DNA from: JBEKTY01 sp049515555
GTDB taxonomy: Bacteria; Planctomycetota; Planctomycetia; Pirellulales; Thermoguttaceae
Direction of reading: 5' to 3'
Assembly (NCBI GenBank): GCA_049515555.1
Contig: JBEKTY010000291.1
Coordinates: forward strand, 1 to 6,257
Length of the DNA stretch: 6,257 nt
Shown: piece after piece, positions 1 to 6,114 of the stretch
Layout of the letters: each line of letters opens with the position of its first letter
Numbering within the stretch: position 1 is the first letter of the stretch
Notes under the pieces: generated by a model
What the model saw: only the letters and a program-made list of their open reading frames with translations
Database searches by the model: none
Told to the model about the DNA's origin: nothing
Program-made: the position numbers and the translations under genes

Positions 1-791
1 TAGATGTCGGAGCGATGATCCGCCGCGTGGGTGTCGATGGCCTGTTCCGGAGCCATGTAGTCGCAGGTGCCCATCACCTGGCCACTGGTCGTCAACCGTT
101 CCGGTCCGCCCAGGGCTGCTTCTGGACCGGCGATGCGGGCCAGCCCCATGTCGAGGATCTTCACCGTGCCCTTCTTATCCAACAGCAGATTGCCCGGTTT
201 GATGTCACGGTGGACGATGCCCTGCTCGTGGGCATACTGAAGCCCTCGGGCCGCCTGCAAGGTACACTCGACCGCCTCCCGGACGCCCATTGGCCCATTA
301 TCCTTAACGATGGTGGCCAAGTCCTTGCCCTCGACGTACTCCATCGCCAGGTAGTGCATACCCTGGTGCTCGGCGGCGTCAAACGCCGTGACGATGTTCG
401 AGTGCATGAGCTTGGCTGCCGCCTTCACCTCACGATGGAACCGCTCGACCGCCCCGGCGGTCTTCATGGCGGCCGTGGGCAGAATCTTGACCGCCACCAC
501 GCGGTCCATCCGCCGGTGCCGGGCCTTCAGCACCGCGCCCATGCCGCCCTCGCCCAGCTTATCGAGCACTACGTACTCGCCGAACGCCAGGCCCTTGGTC
601 TTGCCATCATAGACTGCCTGGGCCTGGTACTTGGTCAGCTTGCCGGCCCGGTAAAGTGCGGCTACCAGGGCCTTAACATCGCCCGTCCGCTGATCCGGCG
701 GCAGGCCGTCCTGGAAGGCGGAGATTTCAGCCGCCGACATCAAGCCGCTTTGGCTCAGCCGCTCGATGAATTGCTGGACTGTGACCGCCAT
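1..791 (-). CDS. Ser/Thr protein kinase, N-terminal 263 residues (runs off left edge)
   Basis: Hanks-type (PknB-like) Ser/Thr kinase, cut by the window edge at the start of subdomain IX (...DHRSDI). It starts at ATG 791-789; two consecutive in-frame stops (TAG 809-807, TGA 806-804) lie just upstream, so no earlier start is possible. Residues 1-70 form a leader (starting MAVTVQQFIERLSQSG) seen before planctomycete kinases. Catalytic motifs visible: glycine loop GEGGMG at 80-85, ATP lysine in VAVK (K102), helix-C glutamate E121, catalytic loop HRDIKPGN with D196, metal-binding DMG (D214) in place of DFG, and APEQ at 247-250. All key residues are present, so it should be active as a kinase. It aligns gap-free with the kinase at 2696-6094, about 82% identical. 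Whether it also carries a membrane segment and FGE-like domains cannot be seen here. The Shine-Dalgarno sequence is weak. The SGNH gene lies about 690 bases upstream on the same strand. Confidence 0.93.
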   Translation of the reverse strand, partial: MAVTVQQFIERLSQSGLMSAAEISAFQDGLPPDQRTGDVKALVAALYRAGKLTKYQAQAVYDGKTKGLAFGEYVVLDKLGEGGMGAVLKARHRRMDRVVAVKILPTAAMKTAGAVERFHREVKAAAKLMHSNIVTAFDAAEHQGMHYLAMEYVEGKDLATIVKDNGPMGVREAVECTLQAARGLQYAHEQGIVHRDIKPGNLLLDKKGTVKILDMGLARIAGPEAALGGPERLTTSGQVMGTCDYMAPEQAIDTHAADHRSDI

Positions 792-811
792 CGACAGGTC
801 CCGTCACTAGG

Positions 812-834
812 CCACTGGGGGTACGACTGTCTGT
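812..834 (-). promoter_or_regulatory. Conserved upstream block of kinase copy 1
   Basis: This 23-base block lies 21-43 bases before the kinase start and matches 6115-6137, upstream of the other kinase, at 22 of 23 positions. The plus-strand core is CCACTGGGGGTACGAC, then one variable base, then GTCTGT. It contains the small inverted repeat GAC-N-GTC. The roughly 20 bases between block and ATG are less well conserved. On the minus strand a weak -10-like hexamer (TAGACA, 832-837) overlaps its upstream edge; the equivalent in the other copy is TATACA. I see no convincing -35. It could be an operator, promoter core or 5'-leader element, or simply the end of the duplicated unit. Confidence 0.4.
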
Positions 835-867
835 CTACTGTACACAGACGCCAACGAGGCCGGAAGG

Positions 868-888
868 CCCTCCCCTGGCTAGGGAGGG
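868..888. repeat. Short hairpin without T-run
   Basis: CCCTCCC at 868-874 pairs with GGGAGGG at 882-888 around a 7-base loop. Neither side is followed by a run of T, so it is not a standard intrinsic terminator. It lies in the gap upstream of kinase copy 1, where it could affect folding of the leader transcript or mark an intergenic repeat. Confidence 0.4.
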
Positions 889-1036
889 GGTAGTGATGGA
901 ATGGCCGGTCCGGATCCGGCAAGCCGCGCTTCACGCAGGCTCGGCCGCCTATGCCCCGTCTACAGCGCCCAAGGGCCGCTGGGCCACGTTAGGGCCTCCG
1001 GGCCTGTCCGGACTGTAGCCCGCTCTTGCCCAACAA

Positions 1037-1133
1037 GGCCGCCGTGTTCGCGCCGGTGGGGCGACCGGCCCTGCCCTGGTAGCTTTTTCGCCGGTTTGGC
1101 CCAAGGCCCGGCCCGAGGCCGCCGTTGGGGCCG
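1037..1133. repeat. GC-rich direct repeat, unit 1
   Basis: First of two imperfect direct repeats. Blocks shared with unit 2, in order: GGCCGCCGTGTTCG (1037-1050), GCCCTGGTAGCTT (1073-1085), CCGGTTTGGCCCAAGGCCCG (1091-1110) and GGCCGCCGTTGGGGCC (1118-1133). The first two blocks are offset 143 bases from their partners, the last two 160-161. I do not recognise it as a known repeat or insertion element. Confidence 0.75.
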
Positions 1134-1179
1134 CCTTGCTCAGGGTAGCCCCGGCCACGGGCCACCGCAGCCCCGCGTT

Positions 1180-1293
1180 GGCCGCCGTGTTCGCGGCGGT
1201 TGGGCTCTCGGCTCCGCCCTGGTAGCTTTCGCCAACCGGCTACCACCGGCCCCGGTTTGGCCCAAGGCCCGCCCCAGGGCCGCCGTTGGGGCC
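1180..1293. repeat. GC-rich direct repeat, unit 2
   Basis: Second repeat copy, with the same four blocks at 1180-1193, 1216-1228, 1252-1271 and 1278-1293. It carries about 17-18 extra bases between the second and third blocks. It also contains a 6-bp hairpin, CCGCCG (1182-1187) with CGGCGG (1194-1199). Its right end meets the 5' edge of the HTH gene remnant, so the repeats seem to have replaced or interrupted the rest of that gene. Confidence 0.75.
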
Positions 1294-1297
1294 AGCG

Positions 1298-1423
1298 TCA
1301 CGGTCGTGGGGCGAGGCGGCTCGCAAGTTCAAGCTGAGCGAGGGCAGGGTTTCGCAGCTTCGCAAGGAGCTGGCCGAGTCGTGGAGCAGGTTCACCGGCG
1401 AGAACGGCGGCACCGCCGCGTAG
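1298..1423 (+). pseudogene. 3' remnant of a sigma region 4-like HTH protein gene
   Basis: This plus-strand frame ends at TAG 1421-1423. It encodes a tail with a helix-turn-helix signature: WGE, then AARKFKLSEGRVSQLRKEL, then AESWSRF and a short end. The pattern AA-[RK]-[RK]-F-x-[LV]-S-x-[GA]-R-[VI]-S-Q-L-R-[RK]-E-L is familiar to me from the C terminus of planctomycete proteins resembling sigma-70 region 4. Third codon positions are mostly G or C, as in real genes here. The frame is open only from 1226 (TAG at 1223-1225), has no plausible start, and loses protein character before about 1298, where the GC-rich repeats begin. I read it as the last 40 or so codons of a lost gene. No partner fragment is visible upstream. 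The family assignment is from memory of sequence patterns. Confidence 0.5.
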
Positions 1424-1450
1424 CTCGTCTTGCCCGTTGTCATCCCATGC

Positions 1451-1476
1451 GGCTGGGGCGCGCTGCCGCTCCAGCC
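1451..1476 (-). terminator. Stem-loop just after the SGNH gene, possible weak terminator
   Basis: GGCTGG (1451-1456) pairs with CCAGCC (1471-1476). Pairing resumes for three more base pairs after one mismatch, around a 6-base loop. It begins about 7 bases after the SGNH stop codon, a usual place for a terminator, but no U-run follows on the minus strand. It could act as a transcript-end or stability element. Confidence 0.3.
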
Positions 1477-1482
1477 GCTTGC

Positions 1483-2175
1483 CTATTTCCAGAAGTCGCG
1501 GACCACTCGCCCCCATTCGTCGGCCATGAGCTGGTGGCCGCGATAGGTCGGATGTACGTTGTCCCAAATCCAGTAGTCAGCCGGAGCGCGTTTCGCCGCC
1601 TCGTCGAACACCGGCTGAAATTGCACCAGGGCCGCGCCGTGTTTCTGGGCGAGCTTGGCGACGACCTCCTGCCGTTTGCGGATGCCCTCGCTGATCTTCC
1701 CCGTGGGCTTCACGAACGGTGCGCAGAGCACCAGTTTGAGCTTGGGGTTCGCCGACTTCGCCTGAGAGATCAGTTTCTCGTAGACCTGTTCGTACTGGTC
1801 CAGCGGAATGCCCCGGCCCTCGTCGTTCACGCCGATGAGGATGCTCAGCACGTCGGGCTTCAGGTCGAGCGTGTCCTTCTGCCAGCGTTTCTCCAATTCG
1901 AGCACGGTGTTGCCGCTGACGCCGCGATTGAGGAATTCGAGCTTCAGGTCGGGGAATGCCGCGCCGTGCTTGGCCGCAATGATAAAGACGTACCCGTGCC
2001 CCAGGATGTGGTTCGGGTCGGCACTGCGCCCGCGATTGCCGTCCGTGATCGAGTCACCCTGAAACAGGATGCGGGCACCGGGCGTGAACGCGGCGATGGG
2101 CTCGGCGGCGTGCGAGGTAATCAGCGGCGAGACCGTAATCGTAAGCAATAACAACATGACCGACAGTTTTCTCAT
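1483..2175 (-). CDS. Secreted SGNH/GDSL-family hydrolase (esterase-like)
   Basis: A 230-residue exported hydrolase of the SGNH superfamily, whose members cleave ester bonds, often acetyl groups on sugars or lipids; the actual substrate cannot be read from the sequence. Residues 1-24 form a signal peptide (MRKL, hydrophobic core, then SHAAE), so it should act outside the cytoplasmic membrane. All four catalytic blocks are present: GDSITDG with nucleophile Ser42; NRGVSGNT with oxyanion Gly88; GVND with Asn117; and DNVHP with Asp205 and His208. Length fits a single-domain family member. Start choice is supported by a good Shine-Dalgarno AAAGGG (2183-2188), about 7 bases before ATG 2175-2173, and by the signal peptide starting there. 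It lies between two paralogous kinase genes on the same strand, but the terminator at 2528-2560 separates it from the upstream kinase, so it is probably its own transcript. Confidence is high for the family, low for the substrate. Confidence 0.95.
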   Translation of the reverse strand: MRKLSVMLLLLTITVSPLITSHAAEPIAAFTPGARILFQGDSITDGNRGRSADPNHILGHGYVFIIAAKHGAAFPDLKLEFLNRGVSGNTVLELEKRWQKDTLDLKPDVLSILIGVNDEGRGIPLDQYEQVYEKLISQAKSANPKLKLVLCAPFVKPTGKISEGIRKRQEVVAKLAQKHGAALVQFQPVFDEAAKRAPADYWIWDNVHPTYRGHQLMADEWGRVVRDFWK

Positions 2176-2223
2176 TTGCAGACCCTTTCGTTGTGGAAAT
2201 GAAGGCGAGGACGCAACCTACCA

Positions 2224-2229
2224 ATTGTA
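2224..2229 (-). promoter_or_regulatory. Possible -10 element of the SGNH gene
   Basis: The minus strand reads TACAAT here, about 50 bases before the SGNH start codon. The best upstream partner is a poor TTACAC at 19-base spacing, so the -35 is not convincing. Offered only because the kinase terminator upstream implies that this gene needs its own promoter. Confidence 0.22.
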
Positions 2230-2298
2230 TCAGGTGCCTCCCATCATCGTGTAACTCAGGAATCGCTGCCCGTTTTCCGGTGCATCTACTCCGAGGAC

Positions 2299-2490
2299 TT
2301 GGACCTTGCCGCACTGGGCCGCCCCGCCATCGCGCGGGCCAGTCATGTCGAGCCCGACCAGCAAGGACGCTGGTGGGCCGACATGGGGCCGGTGGGCGGG
2401 CTGATTTTGGGGCCGTTTGAGAATCGCAGTACGGCCCTGGCAGCCGAGCAGGCGTGGCTCGGAGAACACTGGCTTCAGAGAGGTGAGTAG
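2299..2490 (+). CDS. Small conserved WWAD/GPF-type protein, start uncertain
   Basis: A plus-strand frame ending at TAG 2488-2490, opposite in direction to all the larger genes. It encodes a compact pattern: ASHVEPDQQGRWWADM, then GPVGGLILGPF, then RSTALAAEQAWLGEHWL. The spacing of WWAD, G-P-F, ALAAE and WL resembles small planctomycete proteins of unknown function that I recall, but I cannot name a family. The given start is TTG at 2299. Protein-like sequence seems to extend upstream (VFRCIYSEDLDLAALG, from about 2272), and the frame stays open back to 2203 without an ATG or GTG. So either a rare start (for example CTG 2266) is used, or the 5' end is decayed or shifted and this is a remnant. 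No good Shine-Dalgarno is visible. It shares the gap with the kinase terminator and the SGNH promoter region. Confidence 0.45.
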   Translation: MDLAALGRPAIARASHVEPDQQGRWWADMGPVGGLILGPFENRSTALAAEQAWLGEHWLQRGE

Positions 2491-2527
2491 TAGCTGATTC
2501 AGTCCATGCCGTTGAAATGTTCGGTGG

Positions 2528-2560
2528 AAAAAGCCCGGCAGGCCGCCTGCGCCTGCCGGG
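2528..2560 (-). terminator. Intrinsic terminator of the kinase/FGE gene
   Basis: A perfect 10-bp stem (CCCGGCAGGC at 2534-2543 with GCCTGCCGGG at 2551-2560) has a 7-base loop. Read on the minus strand it is followed by C and then TTTTT (2532-2528). It lies about 136 bases after the kinase stop. No T-run occurs on the plus-strand side, so it should act only on minus-strand transcripts. It isolates the SGNH gene from kinase transcription. Confidence 0.88.
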
Positions 2561-2598
2561 TCTGTTGGCTTCGCCCTGATAATATTAAGCACCTTGCC

Positions 2599-2695
2599 CT
2601 TGCAGTTCGCTAACTCCGCCCTTGCTCGCCCGACTACGGCTCGTCCCTCGCCTCCGCATGGGCTTCGCACCGGCTCCGCTCGCTCACCTTGCTCT
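2599..2695 (-). repeat. Degenerate GAGC/GGAG-rich repeat patch after the kinase stop
   Basis: From the base after the kinase stop codon, the minus strand is a run of similar short words such as GAGCAAGG (2695-2688, nearly repeated at 2627-2620), GAGCGAGCGGAGCC and GAGGCGAGGGACGAGCC. The units are imperfect and of uneven length. No gene is visible on either strand. It is part of the 3' untranslated stretch that ends at the intrinsic terminator. It resembles intergenic repeats I associate with planctomycete genomes, an impression only. Confidence 0.4.
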
Positions 2696-5600
2696 TCACT
2701 TGTCCGCCAGAACTCGGGAGACTCGGAAGCCCAGGCTACTGTTGCGGCTCCCGGGCGTGTCGAAGTTCCGGTACGCCGACCGGCAATTCACCGCCGGGTA
2801 GTTCCAGGAACCGCCACGGACCACGCAAACCGAGGTACTGGAAGGCCCCGCAGGATCGTCCGCAGGCGAGTTCGTGTAGTACTCCTTGCCTCCGTACCAG
2901 TCCTGACACCACTCGTACATGTTACCGTGCATATCGAATAGCGCCCAGGCGTTCGCTTTCTTCCCGCCTACCACGTGCGGCATACCGCTCGAATTGCCGC
3001 CGAACCACCCGTAGTCGGAAAGCCCGTTCTCGTCGTCCTCCTTGGGAACCGCTTTACCGCCCATACTGAAACTGTACCGACCCAGGTTCCCCGCACGACA
3101 CGCATACTCCCACTGTGCCTCCGACGGCAGCCGATACGTGTGCTCCGCCGCCCGCTCCTCTGGCATCTCCGATAGCTTTCGGCAGAACTCCACCGCATCA
3201 TCCCGCGACACCCACTCCACTGGAAACCGCTTCGTGTCCTGACCGGCTACCTTGTCTTTGCCGTTGCCTGTCACCGAGAACTCGCTCGGGTTGCTGCCCA
3301 TCACCTTCTCGTACTCGCCCTGCGTCACCAAGTAGGTCCCCAAGTAAAACGGCCTTGTGATCCGCACACGGTGCTGTGGCCCCTCCCCCGGCAACCGCTC
3401 CTTGTACCCCTGGTCATCGCCATGTGCCTTCAACTCCTCCTCAATCAGTTCCTTCGGCGAGCCCATCGTAAACTCGCCCGGCGGGATGAGAACCAGTTTC
3501 ATCCCGATGGAATTGGTGATTTCGACCGGCACGCCGAGGTGCTTGGCCCAGGCCGTCTGGTGCTCCTTGGCCTTGGCGGCGTCGAACGGGGCGACGGCGG
3601 GCAGGGGAGCGCCGGGCGGAAGGTTCCATTTGCCATCGGCACCGACAAGACTGCCCGCAGCGGGAAGCTGCACGACGGCGGGCGATGGCTTGTTGGCGGT
3701 CGAGCCACCGGAAGGTTGTGTGGCATCGGCGGTACGGTCCATCTTCGCCCGCTCAGTCGCCGTGTCCGCCAAAACTAGGGAAGCACGAAAGCCCAGGTTG
3801 CCGCGACGGGGCCCGGGCTCGATGTAGCTGCGGTACGCCGACCGGCAGAACCCGGCGTCGCGGCTCCAGCCACCGCCACGGCCCACGCGGGCCGAGCCCG
3901 AGGTCGGCCCCGGTGGGTCGTTGCGCGGCGAGACCTTGTAGTAATTATCGTCATACCAGTCCGCACACCACTCCCATACGTTCCCGCATACGTCGTACAG
4001 ACCCCAGGCATTCGGCTTCTTCTGACCTATCGGGTGCGTCTTCCCCTCCGAGTTCTTAATGTACCAACCGTAGTCATCCAGCCCTTGCTCGTTTTCGCCA
4101 AAAAACCAGCCACTCGTGGTACCCGCTCGACACGCATACTCCCACTGCGCCTCGCTCGGCAGGCGGTACTCGCCTTTCGGGCTGCTCCCCGCTTCCTTCT
4201 CAATCTCCGTCAGCTTCTCAGCGCAGAGTTGGCATTCGCCCCAACTGACCTGCTCCACCGGGTTCTTCGGCCCCTTGAACTCGCTCGGGTTCCCCCCCAT
4301 CACCCTCTCCCACTCCTCCTGCGTCATTTCGTACTTGCCCAGATAGAACGGCTTCGTGATAACTACCCGGTGCGAGCCGTCGCCCTCACCCATCGTGAAT
4401 TCCCCAGGCGGGATCAACACCAGCTTCATGCCGATGGAATTGGTGATCTCGACCGGCAGGCGAAGATAACGTGCCCATGCCTGCTGGTACTTCCGAGCGT
4501 GTTTCTCGTCAAAGGGGGCAACGGCCAGCGGCGGCGGCTTCAGCGTGACGCGGACCTTCACCTGCTCGCCCCGCGTGACCGTAATGCTCTGGGGATCGAG
4601 CTGGAACTGATCGTCACCACCCTGCACGGCCACGTCATACTCGCCGGGTCTGAGGCCGAGCGTCCAGCCGCTCTTGGCGTCGGCGACTTGGACCTGCTGC
4701 CCGCCTTGGCTGACGGCCACTTGCACGTCCTTGCCCAGTTGCTCGTCGATCTCGACCGTCAGCGTCCCGTGACGGAGCGTGAGCGTGAGGACGATGCCCA
4801 ACAGCAACACCAGCCCCCCCGCAATCCCGGCGAGCACCAGCGGCTTGCGACGAACGTTGGCGACCGCCCCGAGGGCCTTGCCGAACATGTTCGAGCCCGT
4901 GTCGCGCTCCAGGGCGAGGTGCGGCTGGGTTCGCTCCGCGACGATGGGTTTCTTCTGCTTGGTCAGCGTGCCACTTGGGGTCTTTTCCTGTAAGAACGCT
5001 AGGCTCTGGGCCAAGGCCGCACCGGAAGGCTCTTCCGGCGATTGGGCAGCCGACCGACCGGAGGATACGCCCAGCACTGCCTCTAACTCGGCCACCACCT
5101 CGGCCATCGACTGCTGGCGGTCGTCGGACTGCTTGGCCACCATTTTCCGGAACACGGCGTCCAGTCCGGCAGGCACCTCGGGCCGCACCTGGCAGATCGA
5201 CGGGATCGGGGCCTGCTGGTGCGCCATGAGGATCTGCATCAGCGAATCGCCCCGATACGGTGGATTGCCGGTCAAGAGCCGGTACAGCGTACAGCCCAGC
5301 GCGTAGATGTCGGCACGGGCGTCGACCATGTGGCTGTCCATGGCCTGCTCGGGGGCCATGTAGTCGCAGGTGCCCATCACCTGGCCGCTCGTGGTGAGCC
5401 GTTCCGGCCCGCCCAACGCTGCTTCGGGACCAGCGATGCGGGCCAAGCCCATGTCGAGAATCTTGACCGTGCCCTCTTTGTCCAGGAGCAGGTTGCCCGG
5501 CTTGATGTCGCGGTGGATGATGCCCTTGCTGTGGGCATACTGAAGCCCTCGCGCCGCCTGGAGCACGCATTCGACCGCCTGGGGCACCGGGAGCGGCCCA

Positions 5601-6094
5601 TGTTCCCTGACCACTGCAGCCAGGTCGTGGCCTTCAACATATTCCATCACCAGGCAGTGTCGTCCACCGTGCTCGCGGGCGTCGTGCGCCGTGACGATGT
5701 TTGGGTGCGAAAGCTTGGCCGCCGCTTCCACCTCGCGGTAGAACCGCTCCACGGCCCCGGGCGATTTCATCGCCGCGGCGGGAAGCACTTTGACGGCCAC
5801 GACGCGCTTCATCCGCCGGTGCTGGGCTTTGAGGACCACGCCCATGCCGCCCTCGCCGATCTGGTCCAACACGGTGTATTCGTCGAAGACCAGCCCCTTG
5901 GTTTTGCCGTCGTAGACGGCCTGGGCCTGGTACTTGGTGAGCTTTCCGGCCCGGTAGAGGGCGGCCGCCAGGGCCTTGACATCGCCCGTCCGCTGGTCCG
6001 GCGGCAGGCTGTTCTGAAAGGCGGCGATCTCAGCGGCCGACATCAAGCCGCTTTGGCTCAACCGCTCGATGAACTGCTGGACTGTGACCGCCAT
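2696..6094 (-). CDS. Membrane Ser/Thr kinase with two C-terminal FGE/SUMF1-like domains
   Basis: An 1132-residue fusion receptor kinase. Order: leader (1-70); PknB-type kinase domain (about 73-340) with GEGGMG (80-85), K102, E121, HRDIKPGN (D196), DMG (D214) and APEQ (247-250), all key residues intact; a polar linker (about 345-415); one transmembrane helix (about 418-440, after RRK); a beta-rich PEGA-like region (about 443-520); FGE-like domain A (about 523-776); a Pro/Ala/Ser-rich linker; FGE-like domain B (about 830-1130). The two FGE modules share the opening PVEITNSIGMKLVLIPPGEF and the closing GG-x-W...CRSAYR...LGFR. True FGE uses two cysteines near this end; here the first is Arg in A and Tyr in B, so enzymatic formylglycine formation is unlikely. 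Inferred topology: kinase inside, FGE-like domains outside. I chose ATG 6094-6092 over the in-frame GTG at 6118 because the paralogous copy has stops upstream of the equivalent ATG. No strong Shine-Dalgarno. Its ligand and targets are unknown. Confidence 0.95.
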   Translation of the reverse strand: MAVTVQQFIERLSQSGLMSAAEIAAFQNSLPPDQRTGDVKALAAALYRAGKLTKYQAQAVYDGKTKGLVFDEYTVLDQIGEGGMGVVLKAQHRRMKRVVAVKVLPAAAMKSPGAVERFYREVEAAAKLSHPNIVTAHDAREHGGRHCLVMEYVEGHDLAAVVREHGPLPVPQAVECVLQAARGLQYAHSKGIIHRDIKPGNLLLDKEGTVKILDMGLARIAGPEAALGGPERLTTSGQVMGTCDYMAPEQAMDSHMVDARADIYALGCTLYRLLTGNPPYRGDSLMQILMAHQQAPIPSICQVRPEVPAGLDAVFRKMVAKQSDDRQQSMAEVVAELEAVLGVSSGRSAAQSPEEPSGAALAQSLAFLQEKTPSGTLTKQKKPIVAERTQPHLALERDTGSNMFGKALGAVANVRRKPLVLAGIAGGLVLLLGIVLTLTLRHGTLTVEIDEQLGKDVQVAVSQGGQQVQVADAKSGWTLGLRPGEYDVAVQGGDDQFQLDPQSITVTRGEQVKVRVTLKPPPLAVAPFDEKHARKYQQAWARYLRLPVEITNSIGMKLVLIPPGEFTMGEGDGSHRVVITKPFYLGKYEMTQEEWERVMGGNPSEFKGPKNPVEQVSWGECQLCAEKLTEIEKEAGSSPKGEYRLPSEAQWEYACRAGTTSGWFFGENEQGLDDYGWYIKNSEGKTHPIGQKKPNAWGLYDVCGNVWEWCADWYDDNYYKVSPRNDPPGPTSGSARVGRGGGWSRDAGFCRSAYRSYIEPGPRRGNLGFRASLVLADTATERAKMDRTADATQPSGGSTANKPSPAVVQLPAAGSLVGADGKWNLPPGAPLPAVAPFDAAKAKEHQTAWAKHLGVPVEITNSIGMKLVLIPPGEFTMGSPKELIEEELKAHGDDQGYKERLPGEGPQHRVRITRPFYLGTYLVTQGEYEKVMGSNPSEFSVTGNGKDKVAGQDTKRFPVEWVSRDDAVEFCRKLSEMPEERAAEHTYRLPSEAQWEYACRAGNLGRYSFSMGGKAVPKEDDENGLSDYGWFGGNSSGMPHVVGGKKANAWALFDMHGNMYEWCQDWYGGKEYYTNSPADDPAGPSSTSVCVVRGGSWNYPAVNCRSAYRNFDTPGSRNSSLGFRVSRVLADK

Positions 6095-6114
6095 GAACCG
6101 GACCCGCTGCCAGA

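Larger units (their letters stand above)
792..1482. other. 691-base stretch without an intact gene
   Basis: Between kinase copy 1 and the SGNH gene I find no intact gene. The stretch holds the conserved kinase upstream block (812-834), a hairpin (868-888), a palindromic CCGGATCCGG (910-919), two GC-rich direct repeat units (1037-1133 and 1180-1293), a plus-strand 3' gene remnant (about 1298-1423) and a stem-loop just after the SGNH stop (1451-1476). The long plus-strand open frame through it continues antisense into the SGNH gene and has no recognisable protein features. The open frames here are best explained by high GC content. Confidence 0.6.

Noticed and set aside
1240..1443. Minus-strand open frames overlapping the HTH remnant
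   Set aside because: Low-complexity composition and no motif, whereas the plus-strand frame shows a clear helix-turn-helix pattern.
901..2151. Long plus-strand open frame of 416 codons
   Set aside because: It runs antisense through almost all of the well-supported SGNH gene and through GC-rich repeats, with no recognisable motifs; it is an effect of composition.
2230..2670. Minus-strand open frame of 146 codons between the kinase and SGNH genes
   Set aside because: It runs across the intrinsic terminator and the repeat patch and has no family signature; the opposite strand has better protein character at 2299-2490.
4034..4993. Plus-strand open frame of 319 codons
   Set aside because: Antisense to the FGE-like domain A, PEGA-like and membrane parts of the kinase, which have clear motifs in their own frame.
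5344..5464. Recent gene conversion between the two kinase copies
   Set aside because: The protein is identical over this block but many synonymous differences remain, which selection explains better than copying.
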